DNA of 36,125 nt from Lachnospiraceae bacterium (GCA_017520155.1 JAFXGR010000029.1:1-36125), one strand, 5' to 3'; numbered from the stretch's first letter, positions 17,589 to 27,299 are shown. Notes: generated from the sequence alone by a model not told the origin. Numbers and translations: made by a program.

Positions 17589-19145
17589 ATGAGTATATTA
17601 AATGTGGAAAACCTGTCCCATGGATTTGGAGACAGAGCAATCTTTCATCAGGTATCCTTCCGTCTGCTCAAGGGTGAGCATATTGGGCTGATTGGGGCCA
17701 ATGGAGAAGGAAAATCTACCTTTATGAACATTATTACCGGCAAGCTGCAGCCAGATGAAGGGCGGATAGAATGGGCAAAAAAAGTACGGGTAGGCTATCT
17801 GGACCAGCATACCGTTCTGGAACAGGGAAAAAGCATCCGTCAGGTTCTTACCTCCGCCTTCGATTTTCTGCTGGAAATGGAACAGGAACTGAATGATATC
17901 TACGACCAGATGGGAGAGGCTGACGAAGCTGCTTTACCGCAGATGCTGGAGGAAGCCGGTACTCTGCAGGATTTGCTAACTATGCATGATTTTTATATGA
18001 TAGATGCCAAGGTAGATGAGGTAGGACGTGCTTTAGGTCTATCCGACCTTGGACTGGACAGGGATGTCACTGAGCTGTCCGGTGGTCAGCGTACCAAGGT
18101 TTTGTTGGGCAGGCTTCTGCTGCAAAAACCGGATATCCTGCTGCTGGATGAGCCTACCAACTATCTGGATCAGGAGCATATTGAATGGCTGAAACGCTAT
18201 TTACAGGAATATGAAAATGCTTTTATTCTGATTTCTCACGATATTCCCTTCTTAAATAGTGTGATTAATCTCATTTATCATATGGACAATCAGGAACTGA
18301 ATCGCTATGTGGGAGACTATCATAAGTTCCAGGAGGTCTATGCCATGAAAAAATCACAGCTGGAGGCAGCCTATCATAAGCAGCAAAAGGAAATTGCCGA
18401 TTTAAAAGATTTTGTGGCCAGAAACAAGGCTCGGGTAGCCACACGGAATATGGCTATGTCCCGCCAGAAAAAGCTGGATAAGATGGAGGTAATTGAACTT
18501 ACAGCAGAAAGACCAAAGCCAGAATTTCATTTTAAAGAGGCTCGTACACCCAGCCGTTATATTTTCCAAACCAGGGAATTAGTCATTGGATACGAGGAAG
18601 CCCTATCCTCCTCTTTACATTTACAGATGGAAAGAAATCAAAAAATTGTACTGACAGGAGCCAATGGAATCGGCAAGACTACCCTGCTCAAAAGTATTCT
18701 GGGTCTGACAGCCCCCCTTTCCGGCTCCGTAGAACAGGGTGACTATCTGGAAATCGGGTATTTTGAACAGGAGACTCCCTCCGGTATTACCACTACCTGC
18801 ATAGAAGAAATCTGGGCAGAATTTCCCTCCTACACCCAATATGAGGTACGCTCTGCTCTTGCCAAATGCGGACTTACCACCCGACATATCGAAAGTCTGG
18901 TAAAGGTATTATCCGGTGGGGAACAGGCCAAGGTAAGACTCTGTAAGCTGATCAACAAGCCCTCCAATCTGCTGGTTCTGGATGAGCCTACCAATCACCT
19001 GGACGTAGAGGCTAAGGCAGAATTGAAGCGTGCCTTACAAGCCTATAAGGGCAGTATTTTGATGGTCTGTCATGAGCCGGAGTTCTATGAAGGGCTGGCC
19101 ACCGATGTATGGGACTGCACCCAATGGACAACCCGGATGGTATAA
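17589..19145 (+). CDS. ABC-F family ATPase
   Basis: A soluble protein (518 residues) with two ABC domains and no membrane spans. Domain 1 has Walker A GANGEGKST (36-44), signature LSGGQ and Walker B LLLDEPTNYLD; domain 2 has GANGIGKTT, LSGGE and LVLDEPTNHLD. A charged linker (about residues 240-310, rich in Lys, Arg and Gln) lies between them. ABC-F proteins bind the ribosomal E site and either assist translation or protect from antibiotics; the branch cannot be told here. It has its own promoter and a long structured leader, which would suit attenuation control as known for some resistance-type ABC-F genes. The start ATG is preceded by GGGAG. Confidence 0.93.
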   Translation: MSILNVENLSHGFGDRAIFHQVSFRLLKGEHIGLIGANGEGKSTFMNIITGKLQPDEGRIEWAKKVRVGYLDQHTVLEQGKSIRQVLTSAFDFLLEMEQELNDIYDQMGEADEAALPQMLEEAGTLQDLLTMHDFYMIDAKVDEVGRALGLSDLGLDRDVTELSGGQRTKVLLGRLLLQKPDILLLDEPTNYLDQEHIEWLKRYLQEYENAFILISHDIPFLNSVINLIYHMDNQELNRYVGDYHKFQEVYAMKKSQLEAAYHKQQKEIADLKDFVARNKARVATRNMAMSRQKKLDKMEVIELTAERPKPEFHFKEARTPSRYIFQTRELVIGYEEALSSSLHLQMERNQKIVLTGANGIGKTTLLKSILGLTAPLSGSVEQGDYLEIGYFEQETPSGITTTCIEEIWAEFPSYTQYEVRSALAKCGLTTRHIESLVKVLSGGEQAKVRLCKLINKPSNLLVLDEPTNHLDVEAKAELKRALQAYKGSILMVCHEPEFYEGLATDVWDCTQWTTRMV

Positions 19146-19206
19146 CCTAAAAGCACCGGATTTTCTTCACCCAGCAGAAGCTTCCCTTAAAAATCCGTGT
19201 ACATCC

Positions 19207-21333
19207 TTAGATAAATTCTAAAAACTTCTTTCCCCCTCTTTTGTAGTGTTTTAATACGATGGCTGACTTAGCCGGCAGAGTAAGCTTTACCCTGCCATGG
19301 TCGATAGGATATACCTCTTCCTCTGTGGTATATCCTTCTGCCGTAGTCAGAATCAATCGAATCATCTCCCCCTCCATAGGGGTTCCCAGATACCATACAG
19401 AAATTTCTTTGGTTATCTCAAAATCATTATTATTAATCATCACTAACGACTGTTCCTTTCGGGTAAATCGTCCGTAGCCAATTACATTGTGTTCTCCTTC
19501 CACATACTTTAGGGAGCCTGTCAGAAACTCCCTATTTTCCTTGTGAATCGCAATCATCTTCTTATGGAAGTCAATCAGCTCCTTATCCTCTCTTCCCCAT
19601 GGATAGGTACGCCTGTTATCCGGGTCGGTGAAGCCTGTTACTCCGGCTTCATCCCCATAATAAATCGTGGGGGCTCCCGGCCATGTCATCTGAATGACTA
19701 CTGCCTCCCTCATGACTGCCTTATTTACATTTCGGTCGGCAGCCTCAGGACCATGAGAATTGGTTCTTCCTACAAAATGATTGGTTCTCGTTAAAAATCG
19801 AGAATGGTCATGGTTGGACAGCTGATTCATAGACATATACAGGGAAGGCATGGTAAGATTGGCTCCATTGTATGTCATGGCTCCCCAAAAGCTTTCTGCA
19901 TTTCCCAGCATATCCTGTCTGTAGTCGTCACTATGCTTCTGCATTCCTGTTAAAAACCAGGTTACCGGCTCCATAAATGCATCATAATTCATAATAGTAT
20001 CCCACTCATCCCCATGAAGCCAGCTTCTGGGGTCTCCATAATGCTCTGCCAGCACCACTGCATTAGGATTGGCCTGCTTTACCGTCTGGTAAAACTGCTT
20101 CCAGAAATAATGGTTATACTCCGGTGAGTGTCCCAAATCGGCAGCCACATCCAGCCGCCATCCATCGGCATGGTAAGGGGGAGACACCCATTTAGCTGCA
20201 ATACGCATAATATAGTCGAACAGTTCTCTGGAGCCTTCATAGTTGAGCTTGGGTAGGGTATCATGCCCCCACCATCCATCATAGCTGGTATTGTAAGGCC
20301 ACTCCTCCTGATGACGGAAGGAAAAAAAGCTACGGTATGGACTGTCTCTATCCACAAAGGCACCTTTCTCATAGCCTTCTGCATTTTCATAGATTCTTTC
20401 CCTGTCCATCCATTTATTAAAGGAACCGCAGTGGTTAAATACCCCGTCCAGAATCACCTTCATTCCCCTTCTGTGGGCTTCCTCCACCAGCTGAATAAAC
20501 AGCTTATTACTGGCCTCCAGATTGGCTTTATCTGTAACTCTGTTAATATATCTTTGGGCAAAACGGTTCTCCTGCCCGGGCTGCAGTAATTCCCCCTCAT
20601 CCTTTACAATCTTTCCAAAATGAGGATCAATATAGTCATAATCCTGGATATCATATTTATGGTTGGAAGGGGACACAAACAGGGGATTAAAATAGATAAC
20701 ATCTACTCCCAAATCCTGCAGATAATCCATTTTATCCAACACTCCCTGCAAATCTCCTCCATAAAACTCTCTTACTCCCATGGCAGCAGGATATTTATTC
20801 CAGTCCTTTACCTGCACTGTATTTTCTCCAATATAACAGTATTCATCCGTCAGCACATCATTCGTCGGATCCCCATTATAAAAGCGATCCACATAAATCT
20901 GATACATCACAGCTCCCTTCGCCCAATCCGGTGTTTTATATCCGGGAATCAGCCGAAATTCATAATGCTTGTCCAACTGTCTTACCGATCCTCGAAAATC
21001 ATAAAAGCACATCATCCGACCGGAATGAATCTCAAAATAATAGCTGATTTCCTCTCCCTCCAACTGAACAGTATGAATATAATAATCAAAACAGTCATCT
21101 GAACGGAATTTCATCATCAGATGTTTTTCATTGTTACAGTTCCAGAATACCTTGTCCACATTGTCTTTCTCTGTCCGAAACTTAATCGTAATCTCACTGT
21201 AGGCACTAGGCTCCGGAGGGTAGACATAGTCCTCCGTCATATCACTGAATAAAGCCTTTTTATTTAAAATAGGACGCATTCTGGTAATATACTGCTGATC
21301 CTGTTCCAACTTAATAAATCTGTTAATGTCCAT
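19207..21333 (-). CDS. GH13 alpha-glucan hydrolase (neopullulanase/cyclomaltodextrinase type)
   Basis: A 708-residue cytoplasmic enzyme (no signal peptide). Residues 1-130 form an N-terminal beta domain, then comes the catalytic barrel: MYQIYVDRF, a conserved region with VILDGVFNHCG (295-303), nucleophile Asp395 in GWRLDVAADL, acid/base Glu430 in VVLAEHYGD and transition-state Asp509 in LSNHDHSRF. A C-terminal beta domain ends the protein. The N-terminal domain and cytoplasmic location suggest hydrolysis of maltodextrins, cyclodextrins or pullulan fragments to maltose and glucose. It converges with the ABC-F gene; a weak inverted repeat in the 61-base gap may terminate both. Confidence 0.92.
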   Translation of the reverse strand: MDINRFIKLEQDQQYITRMRPILNKKALFSDMTEDYVYPPEPSAYSEITIKFRTEKDNVDKVFWNCNNEKHLMMKFRSDDCFDYYIHTVQLEGEEISYYFEIHSGRMMCFYDFRGSVRQLDKHYEFRLIPGYKTPDWAKGAVMYQIYVDRFYNGDPTNDVLTDEYCYIGENTVQVKDWNKYPAAMGVREFYGGDLQGVLDKMDYLQDLGVDVIYFNPLFVSPSNHKYDIQDYDYIDPHFGKIVKDEGELLQPGQENRFAQRYINRVTDKANLEASNKLFIQLVEEAHRRGMKVILDGVFNHCGSFNKWMDRERIYENAEGYEKGAFVDRDSPYRSFFSFRHQEEWPYNTSYDGWWGHDTLPKLNYEGSRELFDYIMRIAAKWVSPPYHADGWRLDVAADLGHSPEYNHYFWKQFYQTVKQANPNAVVLAEHYGDPRSWLHGDEWDTIMNYDAFMEPVTWFLTGMQKHSDDYRQDMLGNAESFWGAMTYNGANLTMPSLYMSMNQLSNHDHSRFLTRTNHFVGRTNSHGPEAADRNVNKAVMREAVVIQMTWPGAPTIYYGDEAGVTGFTDPDNRRTYPWGREDKELIDFHKKMIAIHKENREFLTGSLKYVEGEHNVIGYGRFTRKEQSLVMINNNDFEITKEISVWYLGTPMEGEMIRLILTTAEGYTTEEEVYPIDHGRVKLTLPAKSAIVLKHYKRGGKKFLEFI

Positions 21334-21434
21334 ATACTGTTCTCCTTATCAACCAAATGGATATTTGCCATCTGCAAGTTCCACCACTTAGTATAGAATA
21401 ACTTGCACTATTTCTGTTATCTGTCTTTTCCCAT

Positions 21435-21461
21435 TTTATAATATGCATTCCTTAATTTCAA
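21435..21461 (-). promoter_or_regulatory. possible promoter of the GH13 gene
   Basis: On the minus strand TTGAAA (21461-21456) and TATAAA (21440-21435) are 15 bases apart, about 100 bases before the ATG at 21333. Confidence 0.4.
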
Positions 21462-21502
21462 TTGCCTCTTTATCCTATTCTTATCCTCTGCCCAAAGGCA
21501 AT

Positions 21503-21536
21503 AAAAAAGGCAGCCGTTTGAACTGCTGCCTTTTTT
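21503..21536. terminator. intrinsic terminator between divergent genes
   Basis: A 12-bp stem (AAAAAAGGCAGC and GCTGCCTTTTTT) with a 10-base loop works in both directions. No annotated gene ends here, so it needs an upstream transcript: the small RNA from the minus-strand promoter at 21605-21633 fits. Confidence 0.85.
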
Positions 21537-21598
21537 AGAGAAGGTATTTCTTTCTTATGGGGTATAGCAAAAACTATATAATGTATTGGGGGGTTACA
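21503..21598 (-). ncRNA. candidate ~95-nt small RNA or attenuated GH13 leader
   Basis: A good minus-strand promoter and an intrinsic terminator bracket about 95 bases that contain no ATG and no ribosome-binding site. The predicted RNA has a short hairpin (TATAG/CTATA) and the terminator stem. It either ends as an independent RNA or, with readthrough, forms a leader of the GH13 gene 170 bases downstream. It does not match a riboswitch class that I recognise. Confidence 0.45.
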
Positions 21599-21604
21599 AG
21601 TAGT

Positions 21605-21633
21605 ATCATAGCATAACCTTCTTTTTAGGTAAA
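21605..21633 (-). promoter_or_regulatory. sigma-A promoter for the candidate small RNA
   Basis: On the minus strand TTTACC (21633-21628) and TATGAT (21610-21605) are 17 bases apart, and TGC precedes the -10 box (extended -10). Confidence 0.55.
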
Positions 21634-21730
21634 TACCAAGTATTCACAAATATTACAAAAACCAGCACTTATTTTTATGTATTGTGCATAAAACTTTTTG
21701 TATATCCTGTCTTTTCCTGATAAGCAGACG

Positions 21731-21759
21731 TTTACATCTTCCTAGGCTTATGCTATAAT
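21731..21759 (+). promoter_or_regulatory. strong sigma-A promoter of the NADAR-like gene
   Basis: TTTACA (21731-21736) and TATAAT (21754-21759) are 17 bases apart with an extended TGC -10. Transcription should start near 21766, giving an ~80-base leader to the ATG at 21846. Confidence 0.75.
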
Positions 21760-21845
21760 ATTCCAACATTGACACTCCCCTTAACTAAAGAAAGGGGATT
21801 TACGACACATTGGATAAAATCGCTGGTAGACAAGGAGGTAAAGAG

Positions 21846-23249
21846 ATGGTATTCCGACCTGTATTTGTTTCCGATGATGTGACTTATGTGAAAACGGTAA
21901 ATACAAAATTTGATTATTATCGTGGAGTATCAAAAGCTCAGAGGCAACGAAGCTCAGAAAGCTTGCATGATGCGTTTAAAAAAAACTACCCTGATGTAAA
22001 GGTATTGGAAATTTCCAATTTTTCCCAAGATACACTCGGCATCCAACTGAGTGCTTTTAATCTGCTGATTAGCCTAAAGAATGGAAAAAAGGTACCTGTC
22101 GAAGTCGCCTTCCAGTCAGGGAAAGTTTTTGAACATGGTGGACCATACAAAGACTTGCTAAATGTATCTCCTAAGATGGCAAAAACAGACCCCAGATTAT
22201 CTGAGAGTGGTAAAATTATCGCCTTTGATTTTGAAGACCGTTCCCTTCCAGCCGAACCCGTAACACTTTTTTATACTTGGCTATATGTGAAAGCTCTCAA
22301 CGAGAATAAGGAACTTGCAGAGCAGCTATGTGAGTTTCACGCATTTACAGATATTGCTTTTAATCCCAAAAAATCAATCAATTGTCAGGCATTTGCATGT
22401 GCAGTATATGTTTCTTTACGAAGAAAAAGACAGCTTGAACAAGCATTAGAGAATATCGACTTTTTTTCAAATATTCTTAGAAGACTATCTCCAAATTCAG
22501 GCAATCCCAGTAAGAATGAAATGCCTAAAAGAAAAATAGTACATAATCAACCGACAGAGGGTACCCCTGCAAAAAAAGTGGGTAATCATAAATTTTCTTT
22601 TAAAAAATATGATTCTGTCATCCACCCAAAATATGGTGAAGGTATCATAAAATGTATAAAAAAAAGTGAGACGGGTTACAGAACATTAGTCATAGAATTT
22701 AAGAATCCATGCATCGAAAAAATATTATCTGAAGACTGGGTAAGAGACAACTGTAATTATGGTACGGACTTTGAAACTTTTTATGAGCGAATTGAAATAG
22801 ATAATGAATCAAAGCAAACAACCGATTTTGAATACTATCAAAGCAAACTTCATCCGTTCACTGACCAAATGAAGCTGAGTATTCGATTAGCTGAGCAGGG
22901 TTTCGATAACCAGGTCATCTTCGTTGTACTTGGAGATAATGTTATGATGGTTTTTTCCTCTGAAGATTCTATTTCTCTTTCTCTTAATGAAATAAAAAGA
23001 AATGTAAACAGAAAATGTAGCGTAATACTTCGCAATCATCCAGATTTTAAAACCATTGCCATTGATGACAAAATGTTTCTTGTTATCATGTGGAATGCAG
23101 TCTGCATTGTTCCCAATAACAAGAAGGTAGAAAAGCTTAATTTAGGGGAAGCGATTAATCACAGACAGGAAATTCTTGATGCCTGCGAAAACCCAACCAT
23201 ATATGGAATTGTAGTTGGAAAAGAATTTCGTCAGCATTCTCCAAGCTGA
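21846..23249 (+). CDS. NADAR-domain protein of the DarT1-antitoxin type, without adjacent toxin
   Basis: I chose the ATG at 21846, seven bases after a perfect AAGGAGG (467 residues), over one at 21810. Residues 1-200 resemble the NADAR family associated with DarT1 toxins: FVSDDVTYVKTVNTKFDYY, PVEVAFQSGKVFEHGGPY, DPRLSESGKI and FNPKKSINCQAFACAVYVSL. NADAR antitoxins of this kind remove ADP-ribose put on guanosine in DNA by DarT1. After a linker comes a small beta domain (VIHPKYGEGIIKCI, about residues 260-305) like the Tudor-like fold at UvrD/PcrA C-termini, then about 150 residues I do not recognise. No DarT-like toxin gene is next to it: the downstream neighbour is ftsH. It may be an orphan antitoxin or defence protein. 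Confidence 0.6.
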   Translation: MVFRPVFVSDDVTYVKTVNTKFDYYRGVSKAQRQRSSESLHDAFKKNYPDVKVLEISNFSQDTLGIQLSAFNLLISLKNGKKVPVEVAFQSGKVFEHGGPYKDLLNVSPKMAKTDPRLSESGKIIAFDFEDRSLPAEPVTLFYTWLYVKALNENKELAEQLCEFHAFTDIAFNPKKSINCQAFACAVYVSLRRKRQLEQALENIDFFSNILRRLSPNSGNPSKNEMPKRKIVHNQPTEGTPAKKVGNHKFSFKKYDSVIHPKYGEGIIKCIKKSETGYRTLVIEFKNPCIEKILSEDWVRDNCNYGTDFETFYERIEIDNESKQTTDFEYYQSKLHPFTDQMKLSIRLAEQGFDNQVIFVVLGDNVMMVFSSEDSISLSLNEIKRNVNRKCSVILRNHPDFKTIAIDDKMFLVIMWNAVCIVPNNKKVEKLNLGEAINHRQEILDACENPTIYGIVVGKEFRQHSPS

Positions 23250-23305
23250 ATTTAAACAGAAGGTTGTTTATTTAAGATGGTATGCCGGTCAAAGCAGATA
23301 TTCGC

Positions 23306-23351
23306 AAGGAAGTCCCCCCACTTAGCGTACTTGAAGTGGGGGGACTTCCTT
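23306..23351. terminator. perfect 18-bp GC-rich hairpin between convergent genes
   Basis: Arms AAGGAAGTCCCCCCACTT (23306-23323) and its exact reverse complement (23334-23351) flank a 10-base loop. It lies between the ends of the NADAR-like gene and ftsH. It lacks a clear T-run, so it may be a bidirectional terminator or the remnant end of an IS200/IS605-like or REP-type element. Confidence 0.6.
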
Positions 23352-23366
23352 TAGAATATGGCTAAT

Positions 23367-25196
23367 TCACTCTGATGCCTGCCCAAATGTGGAAGGAAAT
23401 AAAGCTTCAAATTCTTCTCTGCCTATCTTCTCCTTCTCTAACAACAGCTTTGCACAGCTGTGAAGTACTCCCTCATACTCTGTAATAATTGCTTTTGCCT
23501 TTGCATAGCAGTCACTGATAATTCCCTTCACTTCTCTGTCAATCTCACCAGCAACCAACTCACTATGGCCTTTGGTATGTGCCAAATCTCTGCCAATGAA
23601 TACCTCATCATCGTCGTCATCATAGTTAATTACACCGATTTTTTCAGACATACCATATCGGGTCACCATTCTTCTGGCTACCTTCGTCGCTTTCTTAATA
23701 TCGCTGGAGGCTCCGGTGGTAATATCATCAAAAATAATTTCCTCTGCAATCCGTCCACCCAGAGATACCATAATATCCTGAAGCATCCTGCCTTTAGTCA
23801 GGAACATTTCATCCTTTTCCGGCAATGGCATAGTATAGCCTGCTGCCCCCAATCCTGTTGGAATAATAGAAACTGTATAGACTGGACCTACATCCGGCAG
23901 CACATGGAAAAGAATCGCATGACCTGCTTCATGGTAAGCAGTAATCCTCTTTTCCTTATCCGAAATAATCCGGCTCTTTTTCTCTGCACCGATACCTACC
24001 TTGATAAAAGACTGACGGATATCCTCCTGCTTCACAAAAGCTCGGTTATCCATAGCTGCTCTGATGGCAGCTTCATTCATTAGATTTTCCAGGTCTGCTC
24101 CTGTAAATCCTGCAGTAGTCTGTGCAATCTGTTTTAAATCCACATCCTCTGCCAGTGGCTTATTTTGTGCATGGACACCCAGAATCTCTTCTCTGCCTCT
24201 TACATCCGGTGGACTAACGGTAATCTTTCTGTCAAATCGTCCGGGACGAAGAATTGCCGGATCCAGAATGTCCACACGGTTGGTTGCTGCCATAACGATA
24301 ATTCCTTCATTCACACCAAAACCGTCCATTTCCACCAGAAGCTGATTTAACGTCTGCTCCCTTTCATCATGTCCGCCACCCATTCCGGTTCCACGCCTTC
24401 TTGCCACTGCATCAATCTCATCAATAAATACAATACAGGGAGCATGCTTTTTGGCATCGGAAAAAAGGTCCCTTACTCTGGAAGCACCTACACCTACAAA
24501 CATTTCCACAAAATCTGATCCGGAAATACTGAAAAATGGTACATTAGCTTCACCGGAAATTGCTTTTGCCAACAAAGTCTTACCTGTACCCGGCGCTCCC
24601 TCTAATAAAATTCCCTTTGGTATCCTGGCTCCCACCTTGGTAAACTTTCCCGGATCCTTAAGGAAATTAATAATCTCCTCCAGGTCTTCCTTTTCCTCCT
24701 GTAATCCGGCCACATCCTTTAATGTTACCTTATTGTCCAGAGAAAGCCTTGCCCTGCTCTTTCCAAAATTCATCATTTTATTACTGTTACCGCCACCGGA
24801 ATTTTGGGCATTCATCATTACAAAGAAAAAGACACCTACCACCAATACCAGCAGAATCGGAAAGGCACTGGTCATAAACCAGCTTTCTCTTGGAATATCC
24901 CTGATTTCTGGGTCTAAGCCAAAGCCTCTTAGCTCTGCCTCTATTTCCTGTACATCTGTTACATAGAGTATCTTTTCCTCTCCTGTACTTAAGGCAATCC
25001 GTACAATACCTGTAGGAGTCTCCTTATTGGGCTGTATCTGTACCTCTGCTACCATGCCTGTTTCCAAAGCCTGTCTTAATTCCCCTCTTGTATAGTCTGT
25101 TTCCTGACCGTCCAACCCTCTGAACATCCATGCAGCCAGCAAAAGAAGTCCCAGAATCACTATAAAATATGTGTTATAATTCTTTTTACCGTTCAA
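23367..25196 (-). CDS. ftsH: ATP-dependent zinc metalloprotease FtsH
   Basis: Membrane-bound AAA+ protease that degrades misfolded membrane and regulatory proteins. The TTG at 25196 follows AGGAGG by six bases and gives the usual FtsH N-terminus (609 residues); an ATG at 25220 has no ribosome-binding site. Two membrane helices (about residues 11-28 and 112-134) flank a periplasm-type external domain. Walker A GAPGTGKT (200-207), Walker B IVFIDEID, the second-region-of-homology (RPGRFD) and zinc site HEAGH (422-426) are intact. It ends the tilS-hpt-ftsH operon, 88 bases after hpt; an 8-bp inverted repeat (GTCTGCAT...ATGCAGAC) just upstream of the ribosome-binding site might modulate translation. 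Confidence 0.97.
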   Translation of the reverse strand: MNGKKNYNTYFIVILGLLLLAAWMFRGLDGQETDYTRGELRQALETGMVAEVQIQPNKETPTGIVRIALSTGEEKILYVTDVQEIEAELRGFGLDPEIRDIPRESWFMTSAFPILLVLVVGVFFFVMMNAQNSGGGNSNKMMNFGKSRARLSLDNKVTLKDVAGLQEEKEDLEEIINFLKDPGKFTKVGARIPKGILLEGAPGTGKTLLAKAISGEANVPFFSISGSDFVEMFVGVGASRVRDLFSDAKKHAPCIVFIDEIDAVARRRGTGMGGGHDEREQTLNQLLVEMDGFGVNEGIIVMAATNRVDILDPAILRPGRFDRKITVSPPDVRGREEILGVHAQNKPLAEDVDLKQIAQTTAGFTGADLENLMNEAAIRAAMDNRAFVKQEDIRQSFIKVGIGAEKKSRIISDKEKRITAYHEAGHAILFHVLPDVGPVYTVSIIPTGLGAAGYTMPLPEKDEMFLTKGRMLQDIMVSLGGRIAEEIIFDDITTGASSDIKKATKVARRMVTRYGMSEKIGVINYDDDDDEVFIGRDLAHTKGHSELVAGEIDREVKGIISDCYAKAKAIITEYEGVLHSCAKLLLEKEKIGREEFEALFPSTFGQASE

Positions 25197-25284
25197 TTTA
25201 TACCTCCTGTCTGCATCCACATATTGTCATCTTATGCAGACATCCTTTCTCCTCATTCTTACCACCGTCTTCTGACTCCGAAAA

Positions 25285-25824
25285 CTATTCTTCCTTCTCT
25301 TTATCCACCTCTACTACACCAATATAGGGAAGATTTCTGTACTTCTGGGCATAATCCAGTCCGTAGCCTACCACAAACTTATCAGGTATCTGAAATCCAG
25401 TATAATCTACTTTCACCTCTACCAGTCTCCGCTCCGGCTTGTCTAACAGCGTACATAACCGCAGACTTCTGGGCGCTCTGTCACGAAGCATCTCCATCAG
25501 ATAACTTAATGTCCTTCCGGAATCTACAATATCCTCCACTATGATGACATCCTTATCCTTTAGCGAATCATCTAAATCCTTGACGATTCTGACTATGCCG
25601 CTGGATTTGGTATCCATCCCATAGCTGGACACCGACATAAAATCCAGGGAAACCGGTACAGTAATCCTCTTTGCCAGCTCACACATAAAAAAGCTGCCTC
25701 CCTTTAGCACACACACCAGGTGAACCTGCCTGCCCTCATAATCCCTGCTAATCTGTTCTCCGATTTCCTGAATTCTTCTGTCCACCTCTGCTTCAGAAAG
25801 CAGCACACTTATTCTCTCTGACAT
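25285..25824 (-). CDS. hpt: hypoxanthine phosphoribosyltransferase
   Basis: Purine salvage enzyme making IMP or GMP from hypoxanthine or guanine and PRPP. The 179-residue protein has the PRPP motif VIIVEDIVDSGRTL, the LKGGSFF loop and the C-terminal FVVGYGLDYAQKYRNLPYIG. It starts two bases after tilS ends, as in many Firmicutes where tilS, hpt and ftsH form one operon. Confidence 0.97.
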   Translation of the reverse strand: MSERISVLLSEAEVDRRIQEIGEQISRDYEGRQVHLVCVLKGGSFFMCELAKRITVPVSLDFMSVSSYGMDTKSSGIVRIVKDLDDSLKDKDVIIVEDIVDSGRTLSYLMEMLRDRAPRSLRLCTLLDKPERRLVEVKVDYTGFQIPDKFVVGYGLDYAQKYRNLPYIGVVEVDKEKEE

Positions 25825-25826
25825 TT

Positions 25827-27299
25827 TTATTTTCCTCCTATCTGTATTTGCAATATATGCCTGGTTTCTTCTGTTACCTTATAATACTCACTGATACGAT
25901 AGCCGGGTATCCAGAGTATATTCGCCCCATCTGCCAGGACATATATGCTTCCTCTTCGGCTTTTCGGAATCTTCTTTTCTATCATATATTTTTTGAGAGA
26001 TTTCCTGGAAAGCTCTGCATTAATGATCAGATAGTCTCCAGTTTCTCTTGTCCGGAATACTAAAGACCTAGTTATTTTATCATAATCAAACCATTTCGTA
26101 CATGATTTTACGGAAATAAATTCAGACTTTCTGCACCATTCCTCTATGCCCAATCCTTCCGTATCCACATCAGCCCGCTCTATGAGCTTCGTTTCTACTG
26201 CTCCAACCCCCGATATCTGCTGTATACCGGGTATAAGCAGTGGAACATTCGTTCCCGACATCAAAAGCGAAACATTGGGGGAAACAGCCTCCTGATTCTC
26301 TTCTTTTTTTCCACGCAATATCAGACGATTGTACTCTTTGTATACGGTTAATCCATGAGGCAGGCTGAATTGACTGCTGCCCGACTTTTCCAAAAGCTTC
26401 TCTATTCCTCTCAGATGAACAGAAGCAACATCCTTCCTTCCTTCTACCAGCTGCTCCAATGCCAACAAGAGTATCCGACCTTGCAAAAAAGGTTCTTCCT
26501 CTAACAGTCTATCCACTGCCAATACAATTTCCCGGTCTTCCTCCCAAATACAGCATCTTTTATAAGCTTTCCCTGTCTGTCCACGGATATACAGCTCCGT
26601 TTCCCCTAACAAATCTGCCGTGTTGCACATATGGAGAACGGCTCCTGTACAGACCTCCTTTTCTGCAAAAGGAATCATATGTCTGCGTATCCGGTTTCTG
26701 GTATAGGTATCCTCCTCATTGGTTTTATCCTTACAATAGGCTCTGCCTTCTTCTTCCAGATAAGCCTCTATCTCTGTTCTTTGCAAACCAAGCAGTGGGC
26801 GGATAATTCCATCCCTTACCGGCCGGATACTGCCCAAACCCGTCAATCCGGTTCCTCTAAACAGATGAAACAGCATAGTCTCTGCCCTATCATTGGCGTT
26901 ATGAGCAACGGCTATCTTCACTGCTCCCCTGCCATTCAGCTTCTTTGCTGCCTCTCTGAATGCCTGATACCTTATCTGCCTTCCGGCTTCCTCCAGCGAA
27001 AGATGTCTTGCAGCAGCATATCTTGGCACATCCTTTTTTACCAGAAAAAAAGGGACCTTCATCTCCTCACACAGCTGCCTGACATAAGCTGCATCCTCTA
27101 CTGCCTCCTGCCGGATTCCATGGTCTACATGAACCACTGCCAGCTGTAAATCCAGCTTTCTGGAAAGACTACACAAAATCAGCAGCAGACAGACGGAATC
27201 TGCCCCACCTGATACCCCTGCTACGATACTGTCTCCAGCCTCTGCCATTTTGTGCTTCTCCATATATGCTTCTACTCTGGTCAAAATTTCTTTGTTCAT
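25827..27299 (-). CDS. tilS: tRNA(Ile)-lysidine synthase
   Basis: Modifies cytidine-34 of the tRNA-Ile with CAU anticodon to lysidine, so that it reads AUA. The ATP-pyrophosphatase loop SGGADS is at residues 30-35 and AHNANDRAETMLFHLFRGTGLTGL matches the conserved TilS segment. The C-terminal domain ends with IPKSRRGSIYVLADGANILW. Length (490) is normal. It opens the tilS-hpt-ftsH operon; the 163-base gap upstream of it may hold the promoter, but I see no clear one. Confidence 0.95.
   Translation of the reverse strand: MNKEILTRVEAYMEKHKMAEAGDSIVAGVSGGADSVCLLLILCSLSRKLDLQLAVVHVDHGIRQEAVEDAAYVRQLCEEMKVPFFLVKKDVPRYAAARHLSLEEAGRQIRYQAFREAAKKLNGRGAVKIAVAHNANDRAETMLFHLFRGTGLTGLGSIRPVRDGIIRPLLGLQRTEIEAYLEEEGRAYCKDKTNEEDTYTRNRIRRHMIPFAEKEVCTGAVLHMCNTADLLGETELYIRGQTGKAYKRCCIWEEDREIVLAVDRLLEEEPFLQGRILLLALEQLVEGRKDVASVHLRGIEKLLEKSGSSQFSLPHGLTVYKEYNRLILRGKKEENQEAVSPNVSLLMSGTNVPLLIPGIQQISGVGAVETKLIERADVDTEGLGIEEWCRKSEFISVKSCTKWFDYDKITRSLVFRTRETGDYLIINAELSRKSLKKYMIEKKIPKSRRGSIYVLADGANILWIPGYRISEYYKVTEETRHILQIQIGGK

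Noticed and set aside
19146-19206. Terminator between the ABC-F and GH13 genes
   Set aside because: Only an imperfect CGGATTTT/AAAATCCG pairing with a ~25-base loop and no T-run, too weak to list.
20620-21102. 160-codon plus-strand frame opposite the GH13 gene
   Set aside because: Shadow of a well-conserved enzyme; no ribosome-binding site and no recognisable domain.
23460-24083. 207-codon plus-strand frame opposite ftsH
   Set aside because: Antisense to conserved FtsH protease-domain codons; no supporting signals.
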